Assembly (NCBI GenBank): GCA_035647855.1
Contig: DASRMP010000020.1
Location: forward strand, 1 to 44,853
Direction of reading: 5' to 3'
DNA: 44,853 nucleotides
Origin: JAAZBW01 sp035647855
GTDB taxonomy: Bacteria > Actinomycetota > Actinomycetes > Actinomycetales > Actinomycetaceae
Each line of letters starts with the position of its first letter. Position 1 is the first letter of the stretch. Made by a program: the position numbers and the translations under genes. Under the pieces are notes generated by a model. The model worked only from the letters and a program-made list of their open reading frames with translations. It was not told where the DNA came from and made no database searches. Shown here in pieces: positions 34,077-42,967 of the stretch.

Positions 34077-35317
34077 CGCTTGATGTGTGAACCCTTGGGA
34101 ACGACGACGATGCCGCCCTCCGTCACGGTGAAGCCGCGCTCAGCGTCGTACTCGGGGTCGATGCCGACCTGTGCGCCCTCTTCCACGACCACGTTCTTGT
34201 CGAGGATGGCCCGGTTGACGGTGGCGTTGCGGCCGATCTCGACGCCGTCGAAAACGACGGAGTTGCGGACCGACGACCAGGAGTTGACCCGGACGTGCGG
34301 CGAGAGGACGGAGCCCATGACCTCGCCACCCGAGACGACGACACCCGGGGACACGATCGAGTCGAGGGCGTGGCCCAGACGCTCCTGGTGTCCGTACACG
34401 AACTTCGCCGGCGGAAGGCCGGTGTAACCCGTGTAGATCGGCCAGTTGTCGTTGTAGAGGTTGAAGACCGGCGTCACAGAGATGAGGTCCATGTTGGACT
34501 CGTAGAACGCATCGACCGTTCCGACGTCGCGCCAGTAGTCCTTGTCCCGAGCGGTGGAGCCGGGGATCTCGTTGTCGATGAAGTCGTACAGACCTGCGGC
34601 ACCCTGGTTCACGAAGTAGGGGACGATCGAGCCGCCCATGTCGTGCTTCGAGTCCTTGTCCTCGGCGTCGCGCTCGATGGCGTCGTGCAGCGCGGAGGTC
34701 GTCATGATGTAGTTGCCCATCGAGGCGAGGACCTCGTTCGGCGAGTCTTCGAGACCGACTGCGTCGGTCGGCTTCTCACGGAACGCTCCGATCTTGTACG
34801 GGTTGTCCGCGTCCGCCTCGATGACACCGAACTGGTCGGCCAGTGACAGTGGCTGGCGAATGCCGGCGAGAGTGAGCGGGAAGCCCGTCTCGATGTGGCG
34901 CTCGAGCATCTGCGCGAAGTCCATGCGGAAGATGTTGTCCGCGCCGGTGATGACGACGTAGTCCGGCTTCTCATCTTCGATGGTGTTGATGGACTGGAAG
35001 ATCGCGTCCGCACTGCCCTGGAACCACTGCTTGTCCACGCGCTGCTGCGCGGGAACCGGGGCAACGTAGTTGCCGAGCAGGGTCGACATGCGCCAGGTCT
35101 TGGAGATGTGGCGGTCAAGGGAGTGGGACTTGTACTGAGTCAGAACGACGATCTTCAGGAAACCTGAGTTGACGAGGTTTGACAGTACGAGGTCGATGAG
35201 ACGGTAGACACCGCCAAAGGGGACGGCGGGCTTTGCCCGGTCCTTGGTGAGCGGCATCAGGCGCTTGCCTTCACCGCCGGCGAGCACAATCGCGAGAACT
35301 TTGGGATTCCTTGCCAT
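34073..35317 (-). CDS. glgC: Glucose-1-phosphate adenylyltransferase
   Basis: A 414-residue ADP-glucose pyrophosphorylase, the first committed step of glycogen synthesis. The nucleotide loop is VLAGGEGKRLMPLTKDRAKP, followed by FGGVYRLIDLVLSN; DKQWFQGSADAIFQ and the DYWRDVGTVDAF segment are typical. The left-handed beta-helix C-terminus is complete. ATG 35317 lies 7 bases after a TAGGGT -10 box, so it is probably leaderless. It is divergent from glgA and shares that promoter region. Confidence 0.96.
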   Translation of the reverse strand: MARNPKVLAIVLAGGEGKRLMPLTKDRAKPAVPFGGVYRLIDLVLSNLVNSGFLKIVVLTQYKSHSLDRHISKTWRMSTLLGNYVAPVPAQQRVDKQWFQGSADAIFQSINTIEDEKPDYVVITGADNIFRMDFAQMLERHIETGFPLTLAGIRQPLSLADQFGVIEADADNPYKIGAFREKPTDAVGLEDSPNEVLASMGNYIMTTSALHDAIERDAEDKDSKHDMGGSIVPYFVNQGAAGLYDFIDNEIPGSTARDKDYWRDVGTVDAFYESNMDLISVTPVFNLYNDNWPIYTGYTGLPPAKFVYGHQERLGHALDSIVSPGVVVSGGEVMGSVLSPHVRVNSWSSVRNSVVFDGVEIGRNATVNRAILDKNVVVEEGAQVGIDPEYDAERGFTVTEGGIVVVPKGSHIKR

Positions 35318-35324
35318 AACACCG

Positions 35325-35330
35325 ACCCTA
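35325..35330 (-). promoter_or_regulatory. -10 box of glgC, leaderless geometry
   Basis: TAGGGT on the minus strand ends 7 bases before ATG 35317. No ribosome binding site intervenes. Confidence 0.6.
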
Positions 35331-35505
35331 GTTGGAATCTATGTGAGTTACACCGCCTTTCCGATTCGTTTCCAGCCCGATTCTGCATGTGCGACGCTCG
35401 GCGGACAGGATCCGGGTGGTCCCGGGTTGGTGGTCCGGCCCGGCGTGTTCGGCAACTGCTCGTGGAACCGCCAACTTTCCTTGGGGGTTCGGACATCATG
35501 TGGAT

Positions 35506-36738
35506 GTGAGTGAGAACCAGATCAGAGTAGACCTGTTGACCCGTGAGTATCCGCCGAAGGTTTACGGCGGTGCTGGAGTACACGTCGAGGAGTTGGCCAA
35601 AGTCCTGCGGCCTCTCGCTGACGTACGAGTGCACGCCTTCGACGGACCGCGCGAGCCCGGCACTGTGGCCGATGGCGTCACCGGTTACGACGCGCTCCCC
35701 GAACTGGCGGAAGCCAATGACACGATCCGTCACATCGGTGTCGACCTCCAGATGACGATCGGCACCGAGGGCACCGACATCGTGCACTCGCACACGTGGT
35801 ACGCGAACATGGCCGGCCACCTTTCCAAGCTCCTCTACGAGGTGCCCCACGTCATCTCCGCGCACTCGCTCGAGCCACTGCGCCCCTGGAAGCGCGAGCA
35901 GCTCGGCGGCGGCTACAACGTCTCGTCCTGGGTCGAGAAGACGGCGTACGAGGCTGCGGACGGCATCGTCGCGGTTTCCAACGGCATGCGGGACGACATT
36001 CTCCGCTCCTATCCCGCGATCGACCCAGAGAAGGTCACGGTCATCCACAACGGCATCGACCTCGAGAAGTGGACGGCTCCCGCCGCTGACGACCCGATCG
36101 TCGACCACGTTCTCGCGCGCTACGGCATCGACCGCAACGAGCGCACCATTGTCTTCACAGGACGTGTGACCCGCCAGAAGGGTCTGCCGTACCTGCTGCG
36201 GGCGGCCGAGCAGCTGCCGAAGGACGTGCAACTCGTCCTTTGCGCCGGTGCTCCGGACACGAAGGAAATCGCGGCCGAGGTCCAGGGCCTTGTCGACAAC
36301 CTCAAGGCCGAGCGTGACGGCGTCTTCTACATCCAGGAGATGCTGCCGTTCAAGGAACTCCAGGCGATCGAGTCCATCGCGACCACCTTCGTCACCCCGT
36401 CGGTCTACGAGCCCCTCGGCATCGTGAACCTCGAGGCCATGGCACTCGGCGTTCCTGTCGTCGGCACCGCGACCGGTGGTATCCCGGACGTCATCGTCCA
36501 CGGCGAGACCGGGTATCTCGTGCCGATCGAGCAGGCCCAGGACGGAACGGGCACCCCGATCGACCGCGAGAAGTTCGAAGCCGACCTCGCCGCCGCCCTC
36601 ACGAAGATAGTGGATGACCCTGAGCGCGCCAAGGAAATGGGCGTGGCGTCGCGTAAGCGCGTCGAGGACCATTTCTCCTGGGACGCGATCGCGGTCAAGA
36701 CCATGGCGTTCTACGAAGAGGTCTTGGCGCGCTCATAG
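35506..36738 (+). CDS. glgA: Glycogen synthase, GT4 family (actinobacterial GlgA/GlgM)
   Basis: A 410-residue GT-B glycosyltransferase. The N-terminal lobe has LLTREYPPKVYGGAGVHVEE and the C-terminal lobe has FTGRVTRQKG, PSVYEPLGIVNLEAMALG (E-x7-E motif) and GTATGGIPDVI. In actinobacteria this type builds alpha-1,4 glucan or maltose 1-phosphate from ADP-glucose made by GlgC. GTG 35506 is chosen by N-terminus and by a CATCAT -10-like box 6 bases ahead. The frame extends upstream to 35389 with no support. Confidence 0.93.
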   Translation: MSENQIRVDLLTREYPPKVYGGAGVHVEELAKVLRPLADVRVHAFDGPREPGTVADGVTGYDALPELAEANDTIRHIGVDLQMTIGTEGTDIVHSHTWYANMAGHLSKLLYEVPHVISAHSLEPLRPWKREQLGGGYNVSSWVEKTAYEAADGIVAVSNGMRDDILRSYPAIDPEKVTVIHNGIDLEKWTAPAADDPIVDHVLARYGIDRNERTIVFTGRVTRQKGLPYLLRAAEQLPKDVQLVLCAGAPDTKEIAAEVQGLVDNLKAERDGVFYIQEMLPFKELQAIESIATTFVTPSVYEPLGIVNLEAMALGVPVVGTATGGIPDVIVHGETGYLVPIEQAQDGTGTPIDREKFEADLAAALTKIVDDPERAKEMGVASRKRVEDHFSWDAIAVKTMAFYEEVLARS

Positions 36739-36769
36739 GCTGCCGCGTCGAGGGGGTACTCACCTGCGA

Positions 36770-36775
36770 TAGGTT
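36770..36775 (+). promoter_or_regulatory. -10 box of the ABC ATPase gene
   Basis: TAGGTT ends 6 bases before ATG 36782, again without room for a ribosome binding site. Confidence 0.55.
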
Positions 36776-36781
36776 GGGGGC

Positions 36782-37579
36782 ATGTCCCCCATCCTTCGCA
36801 TGGAGAACGTCACGGTTCGCCGTGGCAACAAGCCGATCCTCGACGGCATCTCATGGGAGGTCCGGGAGGGCGAGCACTGGGTAGTGCTCGGCCCGAACGG
36901 CGCGGGTAAGACGACAGTTGTACAACTGGCCGCAGGCCGGATGTATCCCACGCGGGGCACCGTCGAGGTTCTGGGGGAGCGCCTCGGCCAGGTGGACATC
37001 TCCGAGTTGCGGACACGCGTGGGACTGTCGTCTTCTGCGTTGGCGGACCGCATCTCGGTCACCGAGAAGGTCATCGACGTGGTCCTCACCGCCGCCTACG
37101 GCATGCTCGGCAGGTGGCGGGAGGAGTACGAGGGGGAGGACGTTCAACGCGCGAGAGCACTGCTGGACGCCTTCGGTGTGACGCCGCTCGCCGATCGGCG
37201 ATTCGGAACGCTCTCGGAAGGTGAGAGGAAGCGCGTGCAGGTCGCGCGCTCACTCATGAGCGATCCCGAGTTGCTTGTCCTCGACGAACCGGCGGCCGGG
37301 CTGGATCTCGGGGGCAGGGAGATCCTCCTGCGTGCGCTCGACGAGTTGATCGCGGACCGGTCCGCGCCCGCGCTGATCCTGGTGACTCACCACGTGGAGG
37401 AGATCCCCGCGGCATTCACCCACGGGCTGTTGCTGCGGGAGGGCGGAGTCGTGAAGGGCGGCGAGCTTCCCCGCGTGATGACCGCCGAGAACCTCTCCCG
37501 CACATTTGACATAGAACTCGAGGTCGACGCACGCGAGGGCCGCTACGCCGCGCGGGCGGTTCGCGGCCGGGGACGATAA
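36782..37579 (+). CDS. Stand-alone ABC transporter ATPase
   Basis: A 265-residue single ABC cassette. Walker A is GPNGAGKTT, the signature LSEGERKRVQVARSLM, Walker B LLVLDEPAAGLDLG, and the H-loop VTHHVEEI. No permease is encoded nearby, so the partner and substrate are unknown. The ModF/YheS-like sequence could also act without a membrane partner. It precedes nfeD by 11 bp and may share its transcript. Confidence 0.88.
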   Translation: MSPILRMENVTVRRGNKPILDGISWEVREGEHWVVLGPNGAGKTTVVQLAAGRMYPTRGTVEVLGERLGQVDISELRTRVGLSSSALADRISVTEKVIDVVLTAAYGMLGRWREEYEGEDVQRARALLDAFGVTPLADRRFGTLSEGERKRVQVARSLMSDPELLVLDEPAAGLDLGGREILLRALDELIADRSAPALILVTHHVEEIPAAFTHGLLLREGGVVKGGELPRVMTAENLSRTFDIELEVDAREGRYAARAVRGRGR

Positions 37580-37590
37580 GGGGATACGAC

Positions 37591-38076
37591 GTGGCATGGC
37601 TGCTCTGGCTCTTGGCCGCGATTGTGGCCGGGATCGTCGAGATGTTCACGCTCGACCTGATCTTTCTCATGCTCGCCGGTGGGGCGCTCGGCGCAATGGT
37701 GGCCGCGCTCGCAGGCGGGGAGTTCTGGGTGCAGGTGCTTGCCTTCGCGCTGGTCTCCACGCTGTTGCTCTTCCTGGCGCGTCCCGCCGCGAAGGCATGG
37801 ATGGATCGCCATTCTCCCGAGTCCCGCACCAATGTCGATCGGTACAAGGGCGAGACCGCCGAGGTCCTCGCCGAAGTGACACGGCGCGGTGGGCGCGTGA
37901 AGCTCGAAGGCGAGGTCTGGTCGGCACGTTCGGCCCGCCCTGACGAGGTGTTTCAGGAGGGCCAGATCGTTCTCGTCGTCGATATCGACGGCGCATTCGC
38001 GGTCGTATCCCGTATGGACTGGCCCGCATCGCCCGGACACCTGCCGCCCACCCACCAGCCGCCCGCCGCCTACTGA
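37591..38076 (+). CDS. NfeD-like membrane protein
   Basis: A 161-residue short NfeD protein. Two to three helices (residues about 3-70) precede a C-terminal OB-fold domain (ETAEVLAEVTRRGGRVKLEG). NfeD proteins partner with SPFH/stomatin proteins in membrane microdomains, and an SPFH gene follows by 27 bp. GTG 37591 is preceded by AAGGGG. Confidence 0.9.
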   Translation: MAWLLWLLAAIVAGIVEMFTLDLIFLMLAGGALGAMVAALAGGEFWVQVLAFALVSTLLLFLARPAAKAWMDRHSPESRTNVDRYKGETAEVLAEVTRRGGRVKLEGEVWSARSARPDEVFQEGQIVLVVDIDGAFAVVSRMDWPASPGHLPPTHQPPAAY

Positions 38077-38103
38077 CACGCAGTCGCCAACCAGGAGAAA
38101 ACC

Positions 38104-39393
38104 ATGGATGCCTCGCAGATCTTCGGTGTCGCACTACTCATTGCGCTCGGAATCTTCATCATCGTCGCGATCGCGAAGGCGGTCAGGATTGTTCCCCAGG
38201 CGGTGGCGCTGATTGTCGAACGGCTCGGAAAGTTCCAGACCGTCCTCTACGCGGGCATGCACTTCCTCATCCCGTTCATCGACAGGGTGCGCGCCGGTAT
38301 CGACCTTCGCGAGCAGGTGGTCTCCTTCGCACCGCAGCCCGTCATCACATCGGACAACCTCGTGGTCTCGATCGACACCGTCATCTATTTCCAGGTCACG
38401 GACCCGAAGTCCGCGACCTACGAGATCGCCAACTACATCACCGGCATCGAGCAACTCACCGTCACCACGCTACGTAACGTCATCGGCTCGATGGACCTCG
38501 AGCAGACGCTGACCTCCCGCGACCAGATCAACGGCCAGTTGCGCGGAGTGCTCGACGAGGCGACGACCCGGTGGGGTATCCGCGTGAACCGCGTCGAACT
38601 GAAGGCGATCGACCCGCCCGCCTCCGTGCAGGGCGCGATGGAACAGCAGATGCGCGCCGAGCGCGACCGCCGTGCAGCGATCCTCACCGCCGAAGGTATC
38701 AAGCAATCCCAGATCCTCGAGGCCGAAGGCGAGAAGCAGTCCGCGATCCTGCGGGCGGAGGGCCAGGCCCAGGCAGCGATTCTTCGGGCGCAGGGCGAGT
38801 CCCGTGCGATCCTCCAGGTGTTCGACGCCATCCACCGGGGCAACGCCGATCCGAAGCTGCTTGCGTACACGTACCTGCAGACCCTCCCCAAGATCGCCGA
38901 CGGCCAGTCCTCCAAGCTCTGGGTCATTCCCACGGAGTTCACGGCAGCACTCAACTCCATCACCTCCGCGTTCGGTGGGAAGACGATCGACGGCGTCGAC
39001 GACGGCGAGGCCGGCCGGCGTGTCGACTTCGGTGACGAGGACTCCGCGTTCGTGGACTCGCTCGCCGAGACCAAACTGCTCGACCCGGCGGAGGCACTGC
39101 GGCGGGCACAGGAGGAGGCGAACCGCGCCACCGACGATGCGTCCGAGGCGGGCGAGGCGTCGGGCCGGCCGTTCAGCCGCACGGCCGAGGTGGGCCAGGC
39201 GCCGAGTGGGGTGCAACCGGCACCGCGTGAGGCCCCCCGCTATGACACCCGTCGTGCCATCCACCCGCGCGGTGAGGACGGCGGGTCGGCAGGGACGGCT
39301 CAGTCGCCGTCGTCGGCGGGGAAGAGTCGGACCGAGCCAACGGCCAAGGACCAGCAGAACCTCTACGGGCCGCCAGAGGATGGTCAGCAGTAG
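38104..39393 (+). CDS. SPFH/Band 7 (stomatin-like) membrane protein
   Basis: A 429-residue protein. One N-terminal helix (5-25) is followed by the SPFH domain (RIVPQAVALIVERLGKF to about residue 200), then an Ala/Glu/Gln-rich coiled coil with repeated ILRAEGQAQAAIL-type units, and a low-complexity tail. AGGAG precedes ATG 38104. Together with NfeD it likely forms an oligomeric raft-like assembly for membrane protein quality control. Confidence 0.92.
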   Translation: MDASQIFGVALLIALGIFIIVAIAKAVRIVPQAVALIVERLGKFQTVLYAGMHFLIPFIDRVRAGIDLREQVVSFAPQPVITSDNLVVSIDTVIYFQVTDPKSATYEIANYITGIEQLTVTTLRNVIGSMDLEQTLTSRDQINGQLRGVLDEATTRWGIRVNRVELKAIDPPASVQGAMEQQMRAERDRRAAILTAEGIKQSQILEAEGEKQSAILRAEGQAQAAILRAQGESRAILQVFDAIHRGNADPKLLAYTYLQTLPKIADGQSSKLWVIPTEFTAALNSITSAFGGKTIDGVDDGEAGRRVDFGDEDSAFVDSLAETKLLDPAEALRRAQEEANRATDDASEAGEASGRPFSRTAEVGQAPSGVQPAPREAPRYDTRRAIHPRGEDGGSAGTAQSPSSAGKSRTEPTAKDQQNLYGPPEDGQQ

Positions 39394-39396
39394 GCG

Positions 39397-40227
39397 GTGA
39401 TCGTCCGAATCGAGTCAGCCGATGACCCGCGGGTGGCGGAGTACACCAGCCTGACGGACGTTGCCCTGCGTACGAAGATCGAGCCGCCGACCGGCATCTA
39501 CATGGCGGAGAGCTCAAATGTCATCCGCCGTGCCGTCGAGGCGGGCCACCGGCCGAGGTCCTTCCTGATGGCGCCGAGGTGGCTCGAGTCGATGAGTGGC
39601 ATCCTGGCGGACGCGGGAGACGAGACTCCGGTGTATGTCGCGTCCGAGGACGTGCTGCGGGGGATCACGGGATTCCACCTGCACCGCGGAGCGATCGCGG
39701 CGATGAATCGCCCGCCCCTGCGCTCGGTGCCGGACGTGCTCGCATCGGCGCGTGGGGGCTGCGGGGCGCGCCGCATCGTGGTGCTGGAGGACATCGTGGA
39801 CCACACCAACGTGGGTGCGGCGGTGCGTTCGGCGGCCGCCCTGGGCGTCGACGCCGTACTCGTCACACCGCGATGCGCCGACCCACTGTACCGGCGGGCG
39901 GTGCGTGTCTCGATGGGCACGATTTTCCAGGTGCCGTGGACCCGCATCGATCCGTGGCCGAAAGGCATGGACACGCTGCGGTCACTGGGATTCACGGTGG
40001 CGGCGCTCGCCCTCTCTGATGATGCCGTCAGCCTCGACGATTTCGCTGCGCGGGTGCCCGAGATGCTGGCACTGGTCCTCGGCACGGAGGGCGACGGGCT
40101 GTCCCGGCGAACGGTTGCGGGAGCCGACGTCGTCGTGAGGATACCGATGGACCATGGCGTTGACTCGCTCAACGTCGCGGCCGCGAGCGCGGTGGCCTTC
40201 TGGGCGACCCGCGTCCGCGCCGGCTGA
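39397..40227 (+). CDS. SpoU/TrmH-family RNA 2'-O-methyltransferase
   Basis: A 276-residue SPOUT methyltransferase. The N-terminal RNA-binding region (about 1-110) precedes the SpoU domain with VVLEDIVDHTNVGAAVRSAA (motif 1), LVLGTEGDGLS (motif 2) and IPMDHGVDSLNVAAASAVA (motif 3), which form the knotted SAM site. The modified RNA (rRNA or tRNA) is not predictable. GTG 39397 starts 3 bases after the SPFH stop. Confidence 0.92.
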   Translation: MIVRIESADDPRVAEYTSLTDVALRTKIEPPTGIYMAESSNVIRRAVEAGHRPRSFLMAPRWLESMSGILADAGDETPVYVASEDVLRGITGFHLHRGAIAAMNRPPLRSVPDVLASARGGCGARRIVVLEDIVDHTNVGAAVRSAAALGVDAVLVTPRCADPLYRRAVRVSMGTIFQVPWTRIDPWPKGMDTLRSLGFTVAALALSDDAVSLDDFAARVPEMLALVLGTEGDGLSRRTVAGADVVVRIPMDHGVDSLNVAAASAVAFWATRVRAG

Positions 40228-40230
40228 ACG

Positions 40231-41679
40231 TCAGAGCGAGTCGCCGAAGTCCTCCCGGAACTTGGCGAGGAGTTGCTGCGGCCAGTCGTTCACCGGGGCG
40301 AGTCGGCCGTAGAAGAAGCGCAGGATCTCCGGCTCCTCCACCCACTTCATGCCGCCGATGAGGTGGCGGTTCTGGTAGAGCCAGTCGATGCGGTCGATGG
40401 CGTAGCTCACCTGCGAGAGGGTGAACACGCGCCGCGGGAGGGCGAGCCGTACGAGCTCCATGTCCGCGAGCGGTTCCACGCCGTCGGCGTCGCGGGCCTC
40501 GGACATGGTGCCGCGTTCCATGCCCCGCACGCCCGACGCAAGGAAGACTGCCGACGCGAGCGCGCCAGCCGGGTACTGCTGCTGCGGGATGTGATCGAGG
40601 AACCGCATGGCATCGAGGTGGGCACCGAGACCACCCGGAGGGGTGACGACGGGAACGCCGCGGCGTTGAAGCTCGTTCACCATGTACGCGATGAACTGCG
40701 GACCCTGGTTGATCATGTCCTCGTCCATGGTCTCGTCAAGCCCGACGGCGATCGCCTCCATCTCACGGACGCTCATGCCGCCGTACGTCAGGAAACCCTC
40801 GTACATGGGAACGAAGCCGCGAAGCTTCCTGTAGATCTCCTCGTCCCGGATGCAGATGCCACCACCACGGCCGAAGCCGAGCTTGCGGGCCGAGAAGTAG
40901 ATGATGTCCACGGCGTCCGCCATGGTCATCGTGATCTCCCGGATCTCCATGTCCCGGCAGCGCTCCTCGCGCTCCTTCATGAAGTAGAGGTTGTCCGCCA
41001 TGAGCGAGGCGTCCATGATCAGCAGGAGGCCGTTCTCCCGGCACACCTCCGAGACCTCTTCGAGGTTCTGGAGCGAGAACGGCTGGCCACCGATGAGGTT
41101 GGTGCCCGCCTCCACGCGCACGTAGCTGATCGATTCGGTGCCTTCCCTGGCGATGAGGTCACGCAGGCGGTCGACGTCGAAGTTGCCCTTGAACGGGTGA
41201 TCGCTCTGCACATCGAGGCCCTCGGGGATGAGGTATTCGAGCACCTTGGCGCCATGCACGGTGATGTGCTGCTTGGAGGTCGTGAAGTGGTAGTTCATGG
41301 GCACGTAGGTGTCCGGCCTCACAAGCGACTGGGCGAGGATGTTCTCCGCCGCGCGGCCCTGGTGCGTCGGGAGGAAGTACTGCATGCCGAACAACTCGAC
41401 AACTTTGTCGTAGAGCCGTGTGTAGGTGGCGGAACCGGCGTAGGCGTCGTCGGCGCGGAACATTGCTGCCTGCTGTTCCTGGCTCATGGCGTTCACGCCC
41501 GAGTCGGTGAGCATGTCGAGGAACACGTCCTTGTTCTGCAGCAGGAAGGTGTTGTAACCGGCGTCCTCGATTGCCGCGAGCCGCTCCTCGATCGGTAGCA
41601 GCGTCAGCTTCTGGATGATGCGGACCTTGTGCATTTCCAGCGGGAACTGCTCGCCGGTGAAGAACGTCACCTTGGACAT
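40231..41679 (-). CDS. Tryptophanase/tyrosine phenol-lyase family PLP enzyme
   Basis: A 482-residue beta-eliminating lyase-fold protein. The PLP lysine is Lys266 in FSARKLGFGRGGG and the pyridine-nitrogen Asp is Asp223 in MDASLMADN; THQGRAAEN and YGGMSVREMEAIAVGL match the family. In tryptophanase and tyrosine phenol-lyase the fourth residue of the Asp motif is Arg, but here it is Leu226, and Lys-Asp after the PLP lysine is Lys-Leu. Specificity is therefore open: tryptophan, tyrosine or another amino acid. ATG 41679 has GAGGAGAG 8 bases ahead. It converges on the SpoU gene with a 3-bp gap. Confidence 0.85.
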   Translation of the reverse strand: MSKVTFFTGEQFPLEMHKVRIIQKLTLLPIEERLAAIEDAGYNTFLLQNKDVFLDMLTDSGVNAMSQEQQAAMFRADDAYAGSATYTRLYDKVVELFGMQYFLPTHQGRAAENILAQSLVRPDTYVPMNYHFTTSKQHITVHGAKVLEYLIPEGLDVQSDHPFKGNFDVDRLRDLIAREGTESISYVRVEAGTNLIGGQPFSLQNLEEVSEVCRENGLLLIMDASLMADNLYFMKEREERCRDMEIREITMTMADAVDIIYFSARKLGFGRGGGICIRDEEIYRKLRGFVPMYEGFLTYGGMSVREMEAIAVGLDETMDEDMINQGPQFIAYMVNELQRRGVPVVTPPGGLGAHLDAMRFLDHIPQQQYPAGALASAVFLASGVRGMERGTMSEARDADGVEPLADMELVRLALPRRVFTLSQVSYAIDRIDWLYQNRHLIGGMKWVEEPEILRFFYGRLAPVNDWPQQLLAKFREDFGDSL

Positions 41680-41773
41680 GGCTTTATCTCTCCTCGAAAA
41701 GGGATTCAAGCCCATGGTTTCAGAACCTCGCCCGACGGTGGCGCGAGCGGTCAGGTGGCGAGACTTCGGCGCC

Positions 41774-42235
41774 TCATACGGCGCCGGCGTAGCCGGCCTG
41801 CCGCCACGCCTCGTACACCGCGACTGCCGCCGAGTTCGAGAGATTCAGCGAGCGACGTCCCGGGACCATGGGGATGCGGACGCGCCTCGTGACGCGCGGA
41901 TGTGCCATGACCGCTTCCGGGAGGCCATCGGGTTCGGGTCCGAAGAGGAGTGCGTCCCCGGACAGGTACTGCTCGGCGGCGAAGCTCGCCGTCGCGTGCC
42001 CGGTGAACGCGAAGACGCGGCCGGGCAGCGCCGCGAGTGCCGTCTCCAGGTCTGGGTGAACGCGAAGATCCGCGAGGTCGTGGTAGTCGAGTCCCGCCCG
42101 GCGCAGGTGGGAGTCCGAGAAGTCGAATCCCAGCGGCTCGACGAGATGCAGGGTCGCCCCCGTACACGCCGCGAGGCGAATCGCGTTGCCTGTGTTGCCG
42201 GGAATCCGCGGACAGTAGAAGACGACGTGGAACAC
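41774..42235 (-). CDS. trmL: tRNA (cytidine(34)-2'-O)-methyltransferase TrmL
   Basis: A 153-residue minimal SPOUT enzyme that 2'-O-methylates the wobble base of tRNA-Leu. VFYCPRIPGNTGNAIRLAAC is the RNA/SAM motif, LLFGPEPDGLP the second and IPMVPGRRSLNLSNSAAVAV the third. GTG 42235 gives normal family length and lies 7 bases behind a TATACC -10-like box; the frame is open 69 bp further upstream without support. Confidence 0.93.
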   Translation of the reverse strand: MFHVVFYCPRIPGNTGNAIRLAACTGATLHLVEPLGFDFSDSHLRRAGLDYHDLADLRVHPDLETALAALPGRVFAFTGHATASFAAEQYLSGDALLFGPEPDGLPEAVMAHPRVTRRVRIPMVPGRRSLNLSNSAAVAVYEAWRQAGYAGAV

Positions 42236-42241
42236 GGATAC

Positions 42242-42247
42242 CGGTAT
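42242..42247 (-). promoter_or_regulatory. Candidate -10 box of trmL
   Basis: TATACC on the minus strand ends 7 bases before GTG 42235. It differs from TANNNT at the last base, so it is weaker than the others. Confidence 0.4.
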
Positions 42248-42307
42248 AGCAGCTGAACGGGGCCGTGCGCCTGCGGGTGAGGCGCGGGGCGCCCCTTCAG
42301 CCAAGGG

Positions 42308-42838
42308 TTACGTCTGCCGGAAGGTCACCGTCAGGGTTGCGCGCGCGAGCGTGCGGAACAGCGCGTTGAACGCCACCGCGGTGGGCGTGGCTTCCTCGTC
42401 CAGTTCCAGGGTCTCGGTGTCGAGCGCGTGCACGGCGAAGATGTACCGGTGCGGCACGTCACCCTTGGGGGGTGCGGCGCCCATGTAGGCCGCCTCACCG
42501 CCGTCGTTGCGCACGTGGAAGGCTGCACCGTCGAGTTCGAGATCCGATGCGCCGGCGCCCTGCGCCAACTCAGTCACGTCCGCCGCCACATCAAGGACTG
42601 TCCAGTGCCAGAACCCGGCCGGCGTGGGCGCATCCGGATCGAAGCACGAGATCACGAAGCTCTTGGTCTCCGCCGGGAATCCGGACCAGGCGAGGTGCGG
42701 TGAGGTGCTCCCGCCGGCCACGGTGAACTCGTCCGGCATCGTGCCGCCATCGGTCAGATCATCCGAACGCAACTCGAACGACGGCACCTTCGGCAGCATC
42801 TCGTAGGGATTCGGGGCAGAGGGACGGGTCAGATCCAT
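42308..42838 (-). CDS. YbhB/YbcL-type PEBP family protein
   Basis: A 176-residue phosphatidylethanolamine-binding-like protein. The ligand pocket motifs SPHLAWSGFPAETKSFVISC (DPDAP follows) and the central HWTVLDV are present. Bacterial members are small ligand-binding proteins of unclear role. GGAGG precedes ATG 42838. It diverges from imuA'. Confidence 0.9.
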   Translation of the reverse strand: MDLTRPSAPNPYEMLPKVPSFELRSDDLTDGGTMPDEFTVAGGSTSPHLAWSGFPAETKSFVISCFDPDAPTPAGFWHWTVLDVAADVTELAQGAGASDLELDGAAFHVRNDGGEAAYMGAAPPKGDVPHRYIFAVHALDTETLELDEEATPTAVAFNALFRTLARATLTVTFRQT

Positions 42839-42946
42839 GTCAACCTCCGTGTCGCTTTTCTCCAGCGTAGGGGAGTGCCGCGGCTTGCGATCGGCGTGTC
42901 GGGGTGCGGCGCGCCGGTTTCACTTTTATGTGTCAGAGGGCAGCCA

Positions 42947-42967
42947 TAGAATCGAACGCATGTTCGG
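42947..42967 (+). promoter_or_regulatory. LexA (SOS) box over the imuA' promoter and start codon
   Basis: TCGAACGCATGTTCGG at 42952-42967 matches the actinobacterial LexA box TCGAAC-N4-GTTCGA at 11 of 12 fixed positions. It follows and touches the -10 box TAGAAT (42947-42952). ATG 42960 lies within the box, so bound LexA would cover both the transcription start and the start codon. Confidence 0.85.
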
